A stretch of 64,000 bases of DNA, from positions 496,001-560,000 of the forward strand of contig NZ_CP025804.1 of the NCBI RefSeq assembly GCF_003352085.1. The letters are read 5' to 3'. A program made the translations under genes and the position numbers. Shown piece by piece: positions 1 through 8,762 of this stretch. Below the pieces are notes generated by a model. The model was not told where the DNA came from. It made no database searches and was given only the letters and a program-made list of their open reading frames with translations. Positions within the stretch are counted from its first letter, which is position 1, and each line of letters begins with the position of its first letter. The DNA comes from Sulfitobacter sp. SK012. Lineage in GTDB: Bacteria > Pseudomonadota > Alphaproteobacteria > Rhodobacterales > Rhodobacteraceae.

Positions 1-223
1 GCTGTGGCAGGCCCGCCGCCAATGCAACAAGCCGGGCAGGATTGCCACCACCACCCAGGGCGTTTGACACGATGACCTCGTCCACCTGCGCCGCGACAAG
101 CCCAGCCTGCGCCATCGCGGCCTGCAGCACGGGGGCCCCGAGATCATGCAGCGAAAGTGCGGCAAATGCACCGCCTCGGGGGACCACCGCAGAACGGCAC
201 GCTGAGATAATTTGAACACTCAT
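1..223 (-). CDS. Thiolase family protein (acetyl-CoA acetyltransferase-like), N-terminal part only
   Basis: This is a partial gene running off the left edge; only the first 74 codons are present. The translated start (MSVQIISACRSAVVPRGG) and the later stretch VDEVIVSNALGGGGNPAR match the N-terminal pattern of the thiolase superfamily, where xxIVSAxRTxxxxxGG is followed by VDEVIxGNVLxxGxGQNPAR. The catalytic cysteine and histidines lie outside the window, so activity cannot be judged. Its ATG at 221-223 overlaps the TGA of the AMP-ligase gene upstream by 4 bp (ATGA), so the two are translationally coupled. Together an acyl-CoA synthetase and a thiolase suggest acyl-CoA activation and condensation or cleavage, substrate unknown. 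A ketoacyl synthase-like relative is an alternative. Confidence 0.75.
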   Translation of the reverse strand, partial: MSVQIISACRSAVVPRGGAFAALSLHDLGAPVLQAAMAQAGLVAAQVDEVIVSNALGGGGNPARLVALAAGLPQ

Positions 224-1428
224 GTTGTGCCTCCAGCAAGAGCGGTTAGGGCGACTAGATCGGGCTTGCCCGAGGGCAGGCGGGGAAAGGGATCGGCAAA
301 GATCACAGTGCGCGGTGTGGCCAGAGCACCATAGTTGTCGCGGCAAATTTGGCGGACATGCTCGGCAACCGGTTGATTGTCCTGACCTTCAAGAACAGCG
401 ATCAAGCTACTCCCTCTGGTGCGGTTTGGAAGGGCCACAACAGCCACTTGTGGCATGTCAGGTTGCGCAGCCAACATGGCTTCAAGGTCATCAAGAAACA
501 CGTTCTGATCCGCGATTGTCACCATCCGGCCTGCACGGCCAACGATATAAAGGTTGCCCTTTTCGTCGATCCAACCGTGCTCTCCAACGGTCAACCATTC
601 GGCGTCCGATTGCGTATGTGGGCTTTGGTCACTGGCATATCCGTCGAACAAATAGGGCCCCTTAACCCAGATTGTACCGGTGCCATCGGAATTGGCATCG
701 CGTACTTGTACCTCCACCTGTGGATAGGCGCGCCCGACAGATCCGTTTGGGGTTGATGCATCTGCTATGCTCACAAAACTGGTCTCCGCTGAGCCATAGA
801 ACACTCGTAGATCTGCGTTGGGGCAGGCGGCTTCAATTTGACGTCGTGTTGCGGCATCAAGCGCACCGCCACCGCAGAGGATCAACCGAAGTTGCGGTAT
901 ATTGTTACCTTTGCAAAGCAGGCGCAGCTGTGTGGGTGTTGCGTAAAGAATGCTGATTTTTGCGCTGTTTAGGGCCTTTGATTGTTTGCTGGGGCGCAAT
1001 TCCGCGAGGACATGTGCGTCCATTCCCAGATGAAGTGCCTCAAGGATGCCGTAGAGGGACAATGAATGACTAATCGGGCCAAGTACGGCGATCTGGTCGC
1101 TGGCGGTGTAGCCAAAAAGCGCAGCGTTGGTTTCAAAACTCGCGATCCAAGAGGCATGACTGCGTTGAATAAGCTTTGGGCTGCCGGTGCTTCCACCAGT
1201 GCTCGTTACGAAGCTGTTCTTGGGGGGCATTGTCGCTGGGGCGGTTCCGATACAGAAAGCGTTGCCCGTTCCCAAGATCTCGCTGAGGTGGCTGAGAGCT
1301 AGTTCTGCTGGGTCGGGGGAGATGATCTGGAGACCGCTAATATTGCTCGGTCGGGTCCGACGCGCCACTTGCTGCGGCCCGACATAGGCGCGCGCGACTG
1401 GATGCCAATGAAACGTTGATGTCTGCAT
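220..1428 (-). CDS. AMP-dependent acyl-CoA synthetase/ligase, N-terminally short
   Basis: This is an ANL-superfamily adenylate-forming ligase. The P-loop TSTGGSTGSPK lies near residue 76, FYGSAETS (the A5 motif) in the middle, and the C-terminal part carries GWIDEKGNLYIVGRAGRM and the A10-like LPSGKPD with its lysine. At about 402 residues it is shorter than the usual 500-550, and the P-loop is roughly 80-100 residues earlier than in typical family members, so the first N-terminal subdomain is mostly missing. The start is chosen at the ATG at 1426-1428; an in-frame ATG at 1464 would add 12 residues. The gene is coupled by an ATGA overlap to the thiolase. The acyl substrate is not evident; the short form recalls MenE-like or pathway-specific ligases. 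Confidence 0.72.
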   Translation of the reverse strand: MQTSTFHWHPVARAYVGPQQVARRTRPSNISGLQIISPDPAELALSHLSEILGTGNAFCIGTAPATMPPKNSFVTSTGGSTGSPKLIQRSHASWIASFETNAALFGYTASDQIAVLGPISHSLSLYGILEALHLGMDAHVLAELRPSKQSKALNSAKISILYATPTQLRLLCKGNNIPQLRLILCGGGALDAATRRQIEAACPNADLRVFYGSAETSFVSIADASTPNGSVGRAYPQVEVQVRDANSDGTGTIWVKGPYLFDGYASDQSPHTQSDAEWLTVGEHGWIDEKGNLYIVGRAGRMVTIADQNVFLDDLEAMLAAQPDMPQVAVVALPNRTRGSSLIAVLEGQDNQPVAEHVRQICRDNYGALATPRTVIFADPFPRLPSGKPDLVALTALAGGTT

Positions 1429-1561
1429 GCGCGCGGCCCTCGTTCTTTGTTCGCGACATATCAAACCACGCGGCGCATGACCATCGGTGCAAAATACGGT
1501 CGCGCCTCCTCGGCAGCTTGGCTAAAGTGGCGGGATAACGGATCACAGGAGCTTTTATCCC

Positions 1562-2548
1562 ATGGCAGAGACAATGCGCGCGATCGAGATTACCAAGCCG
1601 GGCGGCCCGGAGGTATTGCAGCTGTGCACACGTGAGGTGCCGCAGCCGGGACCGGGTGAGGTTGTGATCAAGGTGGCTTGGGCTGGGGTCAACCGGCCCG
1701 ATGCGCTGCAGCGTGCTGGTGCCTATGCGCCGCCACCGACTGCGAGCGATTTGCCTGGTCTTGAGGCCTCTGGCGAGGTCGTGGCCCTTGGATCAGGAGT
1801 TGCTGGGATCGCTATGGGTGACCAAGTTTGTGCGCTGTTGCCCGGTGGCGGTTATGCAGAATACGTCGCAACCCCTGCGGCCCATTGCCTGCCCGTTCCA
1901 AAGGGCATGGGGCTTAAGGAAGCGGCGTGTCTGCCTGAGACGTTTTTCACCGTCTGGTCCAACGTTTTCATGCGCGGTGGCCTGCAGGCCGGGGAACGGT
2001 TTTTGGTTCATGGCGGATCATCCGGGATCGGAACGACGGCAATTCAGTTGGCCCACGCATTCGGAGCAAGGGTGTTCACGACCGCAGGGTCGGACGCGAA
2101 ATGTAGCGCGTGTCTAAAGCTGGGCGCAGAGGTTGCGATCAATTACCGCGAGGATGATTTTGTTGAAGTGATGACATCCGAAGGCGGTGCTGATCTGATC
2201 CTTGATATGGTGGGGGGCGAGTATATTCCGCGCAACCTCAAGGCATTGGCGACAGACGGACGGTTGGTTCAGATCGCATTTTTGCAAGGGCCAAAGGTCG
2301 AGCTTAACTTTGTGCAGGTGATGACGCGTCGGCTGACGATCACGGGATCGACGCTGCGGCCTCAGTCCAATCTCGCCAAGGCGCGGATCGCTGAGGCGCT
2401 TCGTGAAAATGTCTGGCCGCTTTTGGAAGCTGGTCGCGTGGCCCCGGTGATGGATAGCTCCTATGACCTCGAGAATGTGAGCGAGGCCCATGCGCGAATG
2501 GAGACCAGCGGACATATTGGGAAGATCGTGCTCAAGGTTGGTGGTTGA
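1562..2548 (+). CDS. Zinc-type NAD(P)H:quinone oxidoreductase (MDR family, PIG3-like)
   Basis: This 328-residue protein belongs to the medium-chain dehydrogenase/reductase superfamily, quinone oxidoreductase branch. It opens with MRAIEITKPGGPEVLQL, then has the GroES-like fold segment WAGVNRPDALQRAGAY typical of the PIG3/QOR subgroup, followed by the nucleotide-binding motif HGGSSGIGTTAIQLAHAFG. The zinc ligands of alcohol dehydrogenases are absent, as expected for quinone oxidoreductases. It probably reduces quinones or other activated carbonyls with NADPH in the cytoplasm. The start at 1562 is preceded by an AGGAG Shine-Dalgarno about 10 bp upstream. It is divergent from the AMP-ligase gene and convergent with the ribonuclease gene, so it is likely monocistronic. 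Confidence 0.88.
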   Translation: MAETMRAIEITKPGGPEVLQLCTREVPQPGPGEVVIKVAWAGVNRPDALQRAGAYAPPPTASDLPGLEASGEVVALGSGVAGIAMGDQVCALLPGGGYAEYVATPAAHCLPVPKGMGLKEAACLPETFFTVWSNVFMRGGLQAGERFLVHGGSSGIGTTAIQLAHAFGARVFTTAGSDAKCSACLKLGAEVAINYREDDFVEVMTSEGGADLILDMVGGEYIPRNLKALATDGRLVQIAFLQGPKVELNFVQVMTRRLTITGSTLRPQSNLAKARIAEALRENVWPLLEAGRVAPVMDSSYDLENVSEAHARMETSGHIGKIVLKVGG

Positions 2549-2589
2549 TCCGGCAGGCACGCTTTCGCGCTTTCCGGAGAGTACTTTGG

Positions 2590-3219
2590 CTACCGCATCG
2601 GTTCGAACAGAGCGTCCTTAAGGCGGCAGTCCCGCACGGCGTCTTGACCGCATGGGACGGGTGATAAATCTTGCGAGAAACAGATGCGAACCTCTTGGAT
2701 GTAGCCTTGATTGCAGGTGACTGTGATGCCGTCAGGTTCCATGGTTGGATTTGCTTTCAGGAACGCTTCTTCGACCACGGATGCCGGTAGTTTGACCGCA
2801 TTTGGAAGTTTGCGAAAAACCTCGGGGCGTTGTGCCTTTTCGTAGGCTTCACGCGACAGTTCAAAGTATTTTGTAGCGGACAATCCAGTGCAACTGCCGT
2901 GCTTTTTCCACTGATGCCACGCCAATCCAGAGGTGCCCATGATATCGGCCATATCGTTCGTCATGCCGCGCGAGGGAGGTTGGTTTGATGTACGGCAATA
3001 GGAGGGGTATCCACGGTGAAATTGCGGCCACAACCCGTGCATGATCCAGCCGTGATTTTTGCTTTCGTCGCATTGCGGCGAATTGCGCGCGTCACCCTCC
3101 AGCGCACACCAGTTCGCCGACCAGCTGAGGGAGAGCACGTAGTAGTCGAATTCCCCGGCAACCTCGCCCTTAGAGTGGGCGGGCAGGGCTGTAAGCAGCC
3201 AGAGCATGAACCAACGCAT
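2590..3219 (-). CDS. Secreted ribonuclease T2 family protein
   Basis: This 209-residue protein has both RNase T2 catalytic segments. CAS-1 appears as IMHGLWPQ and CAS-2 as HQWKKHGSC, supplying the catalytic histidines and lysine. Several cysteines (for example NWCALEG, GSCTG and CFSQD) fit the disulfides of the family. The N-terminus MRWFMLWLLTALPAHS is a signal peptide, so the enzyme should act in the periplasm or outside the cell, cleaving single-stranded RNA for phosphate or nucleotide scavenging. The start at 3219 is supported by an AAGGAAAG Shine-Dalgarno; a longer frame to 3255 has no such site. The gene converges with the oxidoreductase gene at its 3' end and is divergent from trcR. 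Confidence 0.88.
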   Translation of the reverse strand: MRWFMLWLLTALPAHSKGEVAGEFDYYVLSLSWSANWCALEGDARNSPQCDESKNHGWIMHGLWPQFHRGYPSYCRTSNQPPSRGMTNDMADIMGTSGLAWHQWKKHGSCTGLSATKYFELSREAYEKAQRPEVFRKLPNAVKLPASVVEEAFLKANPTMEPDGITVTCNQGYIQEVRICFSQDLSPVPCGQDAVRDCRLKDALFEPMR

Positions 3220-3343
3220 AGGGACTTTCCTTCTGTCTTTGAGGCCAGTATACAATCCACAAGTTCCCCCACAATGGAAACCGTTCCGGCCCCCGGGACA
3301 GCCCTTTCAGGCGACGGGAAAGGTGCGTTTAAAGGAGAAGAAA

Positions 3344-4135
3344 ATGGCACTACCGATCATGGCAAAAGCCACTGCAGTCTGGCTGGTGGACAACACAACC
3401 ATCAATTTCAAGCAGATCGCGGATTTCGTCGGCATGCATGAGTTGGAAGTGCAGGGCATTGCGGACGGCGATGTGGCTGCAGGCGTGAAGGGATTTGATC
3501 CCATTGCAAACAACCAGCTTACGCAAGAAGAGATCGATGCGGCGCAGGCCAGCCCGACCCACAAAATCCAGCTGAAGTATAACGCAGCTGCTCAAGGCGA
3601 AGAAAAACGCCGTGGTCCGCGCTATACGCCCCTGTCCAAACGTCAGGATCGCCCGGCGTCTATCTTGTGGCTTGTAAAGTTCCACCCCGAGCTGACCGAT
3701 GGTCAGGTGAGCAAGCTTGTTGGCACAACCAAGCCTACAATTCAGGCGATTCGTGAGCGGACGCATTGGAACATTTCCAACATTCAGCCGATTGACCCTG
3801 TCGCCTTGGGCCTGTGCAAACAGTCCGAATTGGATGCCGCAGTTCAAAAAGCTGCAGCCAAGAAGGCTGCTGCGGGCGAGGTCATGAATGATGACGAGCG
3901 CCGCAAGCTTGTAAGCACCGAGCAGAGTCTTGGCATGGACGATGAGCCAAAAATGCCCACAGCGATCGAAGGACTTGAGACCTTCACGTTGTCAGGCAAT
4001 CCAGCTGATGACGATGATGAGCCACAAGGCGATTTCTCGGATGCGGAGAGCTTTTTCAAGACGCCTGTTGCTGAGGATGACGAAGAGGCCAAAGACGACG
4101 AGTCCAAAGCTGATGAAGAAAATAAGAAGGGCTAG
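3344..4135 (+). CDS. trcR: Cell-cycle transcriptional regulator TrcR (DUF1013)
   Basis: This 263-residue protein is recognisable as the alphaproteobacterial DUF1013/TrcR family by its conserved N-terminal part (MALPIMAKATAVWLVDNT, then QIADFVGMHELEVQGIADGDVA) and the later helix-turn-helix-like stretch LTDGQVSKLVGTTKPTIQAI. The last 100 residues are a low-complexity acidic tail rich in Asp, Glu and Lys, as is usual for the family. The family is linked to cell-cycle transcription through RNA polymerase association; that role is known from relatives, not visible here. The ATG at 3344 follows a strong AAAGGAG site and is preferred to the longer frame beginning at 3206, which overlaps the divergent ribonuclease. 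A strong terminator follows. Confidence 0.88.
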   Translation: MALPIMAKATAVWLVDNTTINFKQIADFVGMHELEVQGIADGDVAAGVKGFDPIANNQLTQEEIDAAQASPTHKIQLKYNAAAQGEEKRRGPRYTPLSKRQDRPASILWLVKFHPELTDGQVSKLVGTTKPTIQAIRERTHWNISNIQPIDPVALGLCKQSELDAAVQKAAAKKAAAGEVMNDDERRKLVSTEQSLGMDDEPKMPTAIEGLETFTLSGNPADDDDEPQGDFSDAESFFKTPVAEDDEEAKDDESKADEENKKG

Positions 4136-4193
4136 AAACCCACGTCGCGGCTTATTCGCCGGGACGATTTTGGGCTTTGGTTGTTAAGTTTAG

Positions 4194-4222
4194 GGGGATG
4201 TCCAACGCGGGCGTCCCCTTTT
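4194..4222 (+). terminator. Rho-independent terminator after trcR
   Basis: GGGGATGTCC and GGGCGTCCCC form a 10-bp stem (with G-U pairs in RNA) around a 5-nt loop, followed directly by TTTT. It sits in the gap between the convergent trcR and recR genes and would end trcR transcription. Confidence 0.75.
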
Positions 4223-4274
4223 GCATGTGTCACCCTGCAAAGGCAGCCGTAGGCTAATTTGAGTAGGTGTTCCG

Positions 4275-4868
4275 CTATATCGGTTTGCGGGCGCGCATCG
4301 CCGCAGCGATTGTGCCATCATCGAGATAGTCTAGCTCCCCGCCGATGGGGACGCCTTGCGCCAGCGAGGTCAACTGGACCTGCCCTTCAAGTTGGTCGGC
4401 AATATAGTGGGCGGTGGTTTGGCCGTCGATTGTCGCATTAAGGGCGAGGATGACTTCTTTCACATCTTCGGCGGAAATACGGTCGATCAGGCGGGGGATG
4501 CGCAGCTCCTGTGGCCCAACAGCGTCAAGCGCCGAGAGGGTCCCACCAAGGACATGATATCGCCCTTTAAAGACGCCCGCGCGTTCCATTGCCCAAAGAT
4601 CGGCGACATCTTCAACCACACAAAGCTCACCGTTGGCGCGTTTGTTGCTGTCACAAATATCGCAGATATCCGCCGTCCCAACGTTGCCGCAGTTGAGGCA
4701 CTCGCGCGCGGTGGCGGCCACAGTTTGCATCATGTCGGCAAGGGGCGTCAGCAAAAGAGCACGTTTGCGGATGAGGTGAAGCACTGCACGGCGCGCAGAA
4801 CGAGGCCCGAGGCCGGGAAGCTTGGCCATCTGCTCGATCAGGGCGTCGATGTCGCGGGTACTGCTCAA
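4275..4868 (-). CDS. recR: Recombination mediator protein RecR
   Basis: This 197-residue protein has full family length and domain order. An N-terminal helix-hairpin-helix ([21 protein letters not shown]) is followed by a four-cysteine zinc finger (C57, C60, C69, C72) and a Toprim domain with [27 protein letters not shown]. RecR acts with RecO and RecF to load RecA onto SSB-covered gapped DNA. It is the last gene of the dnaX-ybaB-recR operon on the minus strand, about 65 bp downstream of ybaB, an arrangement conserved across bacteria. The call is secure. Confidence 0.97.
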   Translation of the reverse strand: MSSTRDIDALIEQMAKLPGLGPRSARRAVLHLIRKRALLLTPLADMMQTVAATARECLNCGNVGTADICDICDSNKRANGELCVVEDVADLWAMERAGVFKGRYHVLGGTLSALDAVGPQELRIPRLIDRISAEDVKEVILALNATIDGQTTAHYIADQLEGQVQLTSLAQGVPIGGELDYLDDGTIAAAMRARKPI

Positions 4869-4934
4869 ACGAAAATGCCTTTTGCTGGGATTTGAAGCCC
4901 CCGGCGGGGTGTTGGTGGAGCGCTGAAGCCGGGG

Positions 4935-5279
4935 TTAGAAGGGCAGTTTCATGCCTTCAGGAAGGCCTAGCCCATCGGTCAGTTTTGACATTTCTTCTTG
5001 GGCGCGGTCAGATGCTTTTCCTTGGGCGTCTTTGATGGCGGCAAGGATCAGGTCTTCGACAACTTCTTTGTCATCGCCATTAAAGATCGAAGGATCAATA
5101 TCGAGGGTCTTAAGCTCGCCCTTGGCCGTGCAGGTGGCTTTGACGAGGCCTGCACCTGCTTCACCGGTGACCATGATGTTGTGCATCTCTTCTTGCATCT
5201 CAGTCATTTTGCCCTGCATTTCCTGGGCTTTTTTCATCATGCCGGCCATATCGCCTAGGTTGCCTAGTCCTTTGAACAT
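4935..5279 (-). CDS. ybaB: YbaB/EbfC family nucleoid-associated protein
   Basis: This 114-residue protein matches the YbaB/EbfC family. It has an N-terminal helix rich in Met, Gln and Lys (MMKKAQEMQGKMTEMQEEM), a central beta segment with the conserved GEAGAGLVKATCTAKGELKTLDIDP, and a C-terminal helix with DLILAAIKDAQGKA. Family members are small dimeric DNA-binding proteins found on the nucleoid. It lies between dnaX and recR on the same strand, its invariant context in many genomes, and is probably co-transcribed with them. Confidence 0.95.
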   Translation of the reverse strand: MFKGLGNLGDMAGMMKKAQEMQGKMTEMQEEMHNIMVTGEAGAGLVKATCTAKGELKTLDIDPSIFNGDDKEVVEDLILAAIKDAQGKASDRAQEEMSKLTDGLGLPEGMKLPF

Positions 5280-5412
5280 TGTCGTCTATCCTTTGGTTTG
5301 TGCCTTGCTGCGTGGGCGCAGGGCCAGAATGAATGTTGGTATACATATTGCAGCGCGGGGCGCGATGAACAAGTGCGGGGGGCGAAGCAGCTTTGGGCGA
5401 GGAGCCTTAGCA

Positions 5413-7149
5413 TCAGTTGTCCTCGAAAGGGTCCCATTCGTCTTCGACTTCGGGCAAGGCATCTTGGATGGCCGTGGCCGCGATATCTTCGGGCGTGCGG
5501 ATGGCGGTGATTTTTGCCTTTGGAAACTGCGCCAGAACAGCCTGCATCAGAGGATGATCTTCGGCCTTGGCCTTCCGCTCCAGATCGGCGGCATCACGGA
5601 TCGATGCAATTGTGGGAGCGCCGCCGTCGTTCACCAACGTGACGGCCCAACGGTTACCTGTCCAAAGTTGTAGCTTGGCACCAAGACGTTGAGCAAGATC
5701 GCGTGGCGCTGCATCCGTTGGGACGAATTCGATACGCCCGGGTTGGTACGCAGCGAGCTGGAGTGAGGTTTCGACCTCGACTAACAGTTTGACGTCGCGG
5801 TTGGCGCGGATCAGGTCAATCACATGTTCGAACGTCGGAAATCGGGCGAGGGCAGCATTTGGGTCCGTGGCAACAGCAGCCTGAGCACCACCAGACGGCG
5901 ATCTTGCGTCAGTGGATCCGCGATACGCTGTTGGGGTCGCAGTCGTTTGCCCGCCTGACGGGGCAGAGGGCGTCACAGCAGGTAGCGGTTGCGTGCCTTC
6001 AAGGCGACGCACGAGTTCTTCGGGTGACGGCAAATCTGCCACGTGGGTCAGTCGGATTATTGCCATTTCAGCGGCCATCATGGCATTGGGGGCACTCGCG
6101 ACTTCGTCGAGCGCCTTGAGCAACATCTGCCAAAGGCGGGTCAGTACACGAATTGGCAAGGCATCTGCCATCATGCGGCCCCGGTCGCGTTCTTCGGGCG
6201 ATATGGTCGGATCTTCGGCGGCATCGGGCGTGATCTTGACCACGGAAACCCAATGGGTGATTTCGGCCAGATCGCGCATGACGGCCATCGGGTCGGCACC
6301 CTCAGAATATTGCGCGCTCAGTTCAGTCAACGCGCCAGCCGCATCCCCGCGTAGAATCATGTCCAGCAGGTCCAACACGCGGGCGCGATCAGCGAGCCCC
6401 AACATGGCACGGACCTGGGTGGCCGAGGTTTCCCCGGCACCATGACTGATCGCTTGATCCAAAAGCGAAGTCGCATCGCGTGCGGATCCTTCTGCCGCGC
6501 GCGTGATAAGGGCTAGCGCATCCTCAGCGATCTCAGCCGCCTCAGCGGTCGCAATTTTTTGCAAGAGGGCAATCATTACTTCAGGCTCAATGCGGCGCAG
6601 ATCAAAACGCTGGCACCGTGAGAGAACAGTCACAGGAACCTTACGGATTTCTGTGGTCGCAAAGATGAATTTTACATGCTCCGGCGGCTCTTCGAGCGTT
6701 TTCAGCAGCGCATTGAACGCGCCGGTCGAGAGCATGTGCACTTCATCGATGATGTATACTTTGTAGCGGGCTGACGCCGCACGGTAGTGAACGGAATCAA
6801 TAATTTCGCGGATGTTAGCGACGCCGGTATTAGATGCGGCGTCCATCTCCATCACATCGACATGGCGGCCTTCCATGATCGCTGTACAGTGTTCGCATAC
6901 GCCGCAGGGGTCTGTTGTCGGCCCGCTGGTGCCATCGGCACCGATGCAATTCATGCCCTTAGCGATGATGCGCGCGGTGGTGGTTTTACCAGTGCCGCGA
7001 ATGCCGGTCATGATGAAGGCCTGCGCGATACGGTCGGCTTCAAACGCGTTTTTCAGCGTGCGCACCATCGCCTCTTGGCCGACCAGATCAGCAAAGGTTT
7101 CTGGGCGATACTTGCGGGCGAGCACGCGGTAGGCGGGGGTATCTGTCAC
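5413..7149 (-). CDS. dnaX: DNA polymerase III subunits gamma/tau
   Basis: This 578-residue protein begins YRVLARKYRPETFADLVGQ, the hallmark of DnaX. Walker A is GIRGTGKTTTARI near residue 49, a cysteine zinc module follows (CIGADG to CGVCEHC), and Walker B/sensor elements are YIIDEVHMLS and ATTEIRKVPVTVLSRCQRFD. The C-terminal third, after about residue 370, holds a Pro/Ala/Thr-rich linker and a tau-specific domain. The protein is the clamp-loader ATPase that ties core polymerases to the helicase. I saw no obvious A-rich slippery heptamer for programmed frameshifting. It is the first gene of the dnaX-ybaB-recR operon. Confidence 0.96.
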   Translation of the reverse strand: MTDTPAYRVLARKYRPETFADLVGQEAMVRTLKNAFEADRIAQAFIMTGIRGTGKTTTARIIAKGMNCIGADGTSGPTTDPCGVCEHCTAIMEGRHVDVMEMDAASNTGVANIREIIDSVHYRAASARYKVYIIDEVHMLSTGAFNALLKTLEEPPEHVKFIFATTEIRKVPVTVLSRCQRFDLRRIEPEVMIALLQKIATAEAAEIAEDALALITRAAEGSARDATSLLDQAISHGAGETSATQVRAMLGLADRARVLDLLDMILRGDAAGALTELSAQYSEGADPMAVMRDLAEITHWVSVVKITPDAAEDPTISPEERDRGRMMADALPIRVLTRLWQMLLKALDEVASAPNAMMAAEMAIIRLTHVADLPSPEELVRRLEGTQPLPAVTPSAPSGGQTTATPTAYRGSTDARSPSGGAQAAVATDPNAALARFPTFEHVIDLIRANRDVKLLVEVETSLQLAAYQPGRIEFVPTDAAPRDLAQRLGAKLQLWTGNRWAVTLVNDGGAPTIASIRDAADLERKAKAEDHPLMQAVLAQFPKAKITAIRTPEDIAATAIQDALPEVEDEWDPFEDN

Positions 7150-7494
7150 TGGAAAATCACCAATTCGTTCCGTTTATCGCAGCTGTATCGGCCAAGACGA
7201 CCAAATGATGCGGGACTGTCTGTTTCGGGGCGAAAATACGGTCCGCTTTTATCCACCCGCACTGCCAAGTGCACCCTAATCAAATTCTTTACAGATTGGG
7301 AGATGGGTATGCAGGTATTTTTCAGAACGAACGATGGGCGTCACGGGGACCGCGGCGTTTAGCTCGCAGGCCGTCGCCACTACAAACGACGCATTGGCAT
7401 GACCGTGGCTATTTCGTTGTGATAGATATTGAACTACCCGGGCATGGCTGTGTTATGATTACAGGGTGAGGTTGACCGATAAGGGGTGTCTGAA
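7150..7494. other. Intergenic region between dnaX and the metallopeptidase gene
   Basis: About 345 bp separate the divergent dnaX and zinc metallopeptidase genes, so it must hold both promoters. No convincing gene, RNA or hairpin was seen. Short open frames here lack ribosome binding sites and family resemblance. Confidence 0.5.
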
Positions 7495-8337
7495 ATGCGG
7501 TTGCGCGGAATTCGTCGAAGTAAAAATGTAGAAGTGCGTAGCGGTGGCCGCCGGGGTGGCCGCGCGGGTGGTATGGGTGTCATCGGGTTGCTGATCGTTC
7601 TAGCGATCGGGTATTTTACGGGGATCGATGTCTCATCTTTGGTGCAAAGCGGCGGTGTGCCCCAACAGCAGACCCAAGGTGCTGCGGTATCTGATGCTGA
7701 TGATCGCGCCACGCAATTTAGCGCGCAGGTGCTCGCCACCACCGAAGATGTCTGGACAAAAGTGTTCCGCGATCAATTGGGAAGAACGTATGAGCCGCCC
7801 CGTTTGGTGGTTTTTTCTGGCGTGACACAAAGCCCCTGTGGAGGCGCAAATGGCGCGACGGGGCCGTTTTATTGCCCTGCGGACGGCCAAGCGTATCTCG
7901 ACACCAGTTTCTTCACCATGTTGAGCCAGCAAATGGGCGCAGCGGGCGACTTTGCGGCTGCTTATGTGATTGCTCATGAGGTGGCACACCATGTGCAGAA
8001 TCAGCTGGGCATCCTGCCCAAAGTCGATGCAGCGCGGCGTACTGCTGGCAAGGTAGAGGCGAATGTCCTTACCGTGAAACTGGAACTGATGGCAGATTGT
8101 TTGTCAGGCGTTTGGGCGAGCAACGTTCAAGGTTTGATGGAAAAAGGCGATCTGCAAGAGGCGCTGAATGCGGCACGTAAAATTGGTGATGACTACCTGC
8201 AAAGTCAGGCAGGCCAAGTGCCGCAACCGCATACCTTTACCCATGGCACTTCTGAGCAGCGCTCACGCTGGTTCGCACGTGGGTATGAAACGGGTCAGGT
8301 CGGTCAGTGCGATACCTTTGCAGCTGCCCAACTTTAG
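7495..8337 (+). CDS. Neutral zinc metallopeptidase (YpfJ family)
   Basis: This 280-residue protein is of the YpfJ/neutral zinc metallopeptidase family (PF04228). It starts MRLRGIRRSKNVEVR with a following Gly/Arg-rich stretch, the family's typical opening, then a transmembrane helix (GVIGLLIVLAIGYFTGI, residues about 24-40). The catalytic HEXXH is in YVIAHEVAHHVQNQLG, followed by a conserved Glu-rich helix (ELMADCLSGVWA). The bulk should face the periplasm. ATG 7495 with an AAGGGG site about 8 bp upstream is preferred to the GTG at 7486. The substrate is unknown for the family. Confidence 0.9.
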   Translation: MRLRGIRRSKNVEVRSGGRRGGRAGGMGVIGLLIVLAIGYFTGIDVSSLVQSGGVPQQQTQGAAVSDADDRATQFSAQVLATTEDVWTKVFRDQLGRTYEPPRLVVFSGVTQSPCGGANGATGPFYCPADGQAYLDTSFFTMLSQQMGAAGDFAAAYVIAHEVAHHVQNQLGILPKVDAARRTAGKVEANVLTVKLELMADCLSGVWASNVQGLMEKGDLQEALNAARKIGDDYLQSQAGQVPQPHTFTHGTSEQRSRWFARGYETGQVGQCDTFAAAQL

Positions 8338-8509
8338 AGCGAGGCGGCTGAGCAGAAATAAAGGGAAGTTGGCGCTGCGATGATGGAGCTTGTGGGCACT
8401 TGAATACACTGCATGCCACAGCTCTTTTGGCTCGCGCGGGCTTCGTTGCGTTGTTTTTTGAGACGTGTAGGGTGGTTTTTTGTCTCTGGCGGCAGGCGAT
8501 ATGGCCTGC

Positions 8510-8540
8510 GTATCTGTGCAAACCATTGGCGCAGAGATAC
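8510..8540. other. Stem-loop in the gap downstream of the metallopeptidase gene
   Basis: GTATCTGTGC and GCGCAGAGATAC can pair over about 10 bp with one mismatch around a short loop. It lies about 170 bp past the metallopeptidase stop and about 95 bp beyond the 3' end of SRP RNA on the other strand. No T-run follows. The rest of the 8338-8633 gap shows no gene. Confidence 0.35.
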
Positions 8541-8633
8541 CCTTTAGGATCCGGTAGGCGTTTGAAATCGCACGCTCTTGTAGCGCAGCCTGGATGCCGG
8601 CTCGCTATTCGAAATGTAAAAAGATGTAAAGGT

Positions 8634-8726
8634 GAGAGGCTGATAACGACCCAAGCGGGGCCCGTTACGGCTGCTTCCTTCCGGATCTGACCGGGTTGGC
8701 GAGGTGCTCGCCCGCACCAACCTCTC
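8634..8726 (-). ncRNA. ffs: Signal recognition particle RNA, small bacterial (4.5S) type
   Basis: Read on the minus strand, the sequence contains GTCAGATCCGGAAGGAAGCA, which is the conserved SRP RNA tetraloop and symmetric-loop region bound by the Ffh M domain. The ends GAGAGG and CCTCTC pair, giving a closed hairpin RNA of about 93 nt without an Alu domain. The RNA forms the SRP with Ffh, encoded at 51.5-53.0 kb of this window, to target nascent membrane proteins to FtsY. The ends are inferred from pairing and may be off by several bases. It starts about 37 bp downstream of the cpdB-like stop on the same strand. Confidence 0.93.
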
Positions 8727-8762
8727 GATTCCCATATAGGCAAGGCACGTTCGGCGCGCAAG

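Noticed and set aside
5413..7149. Programmed frameshift in dnaX
   Set aside because: No A-rich slippery heptamer followed by a hairpin was visible in the coding strand.
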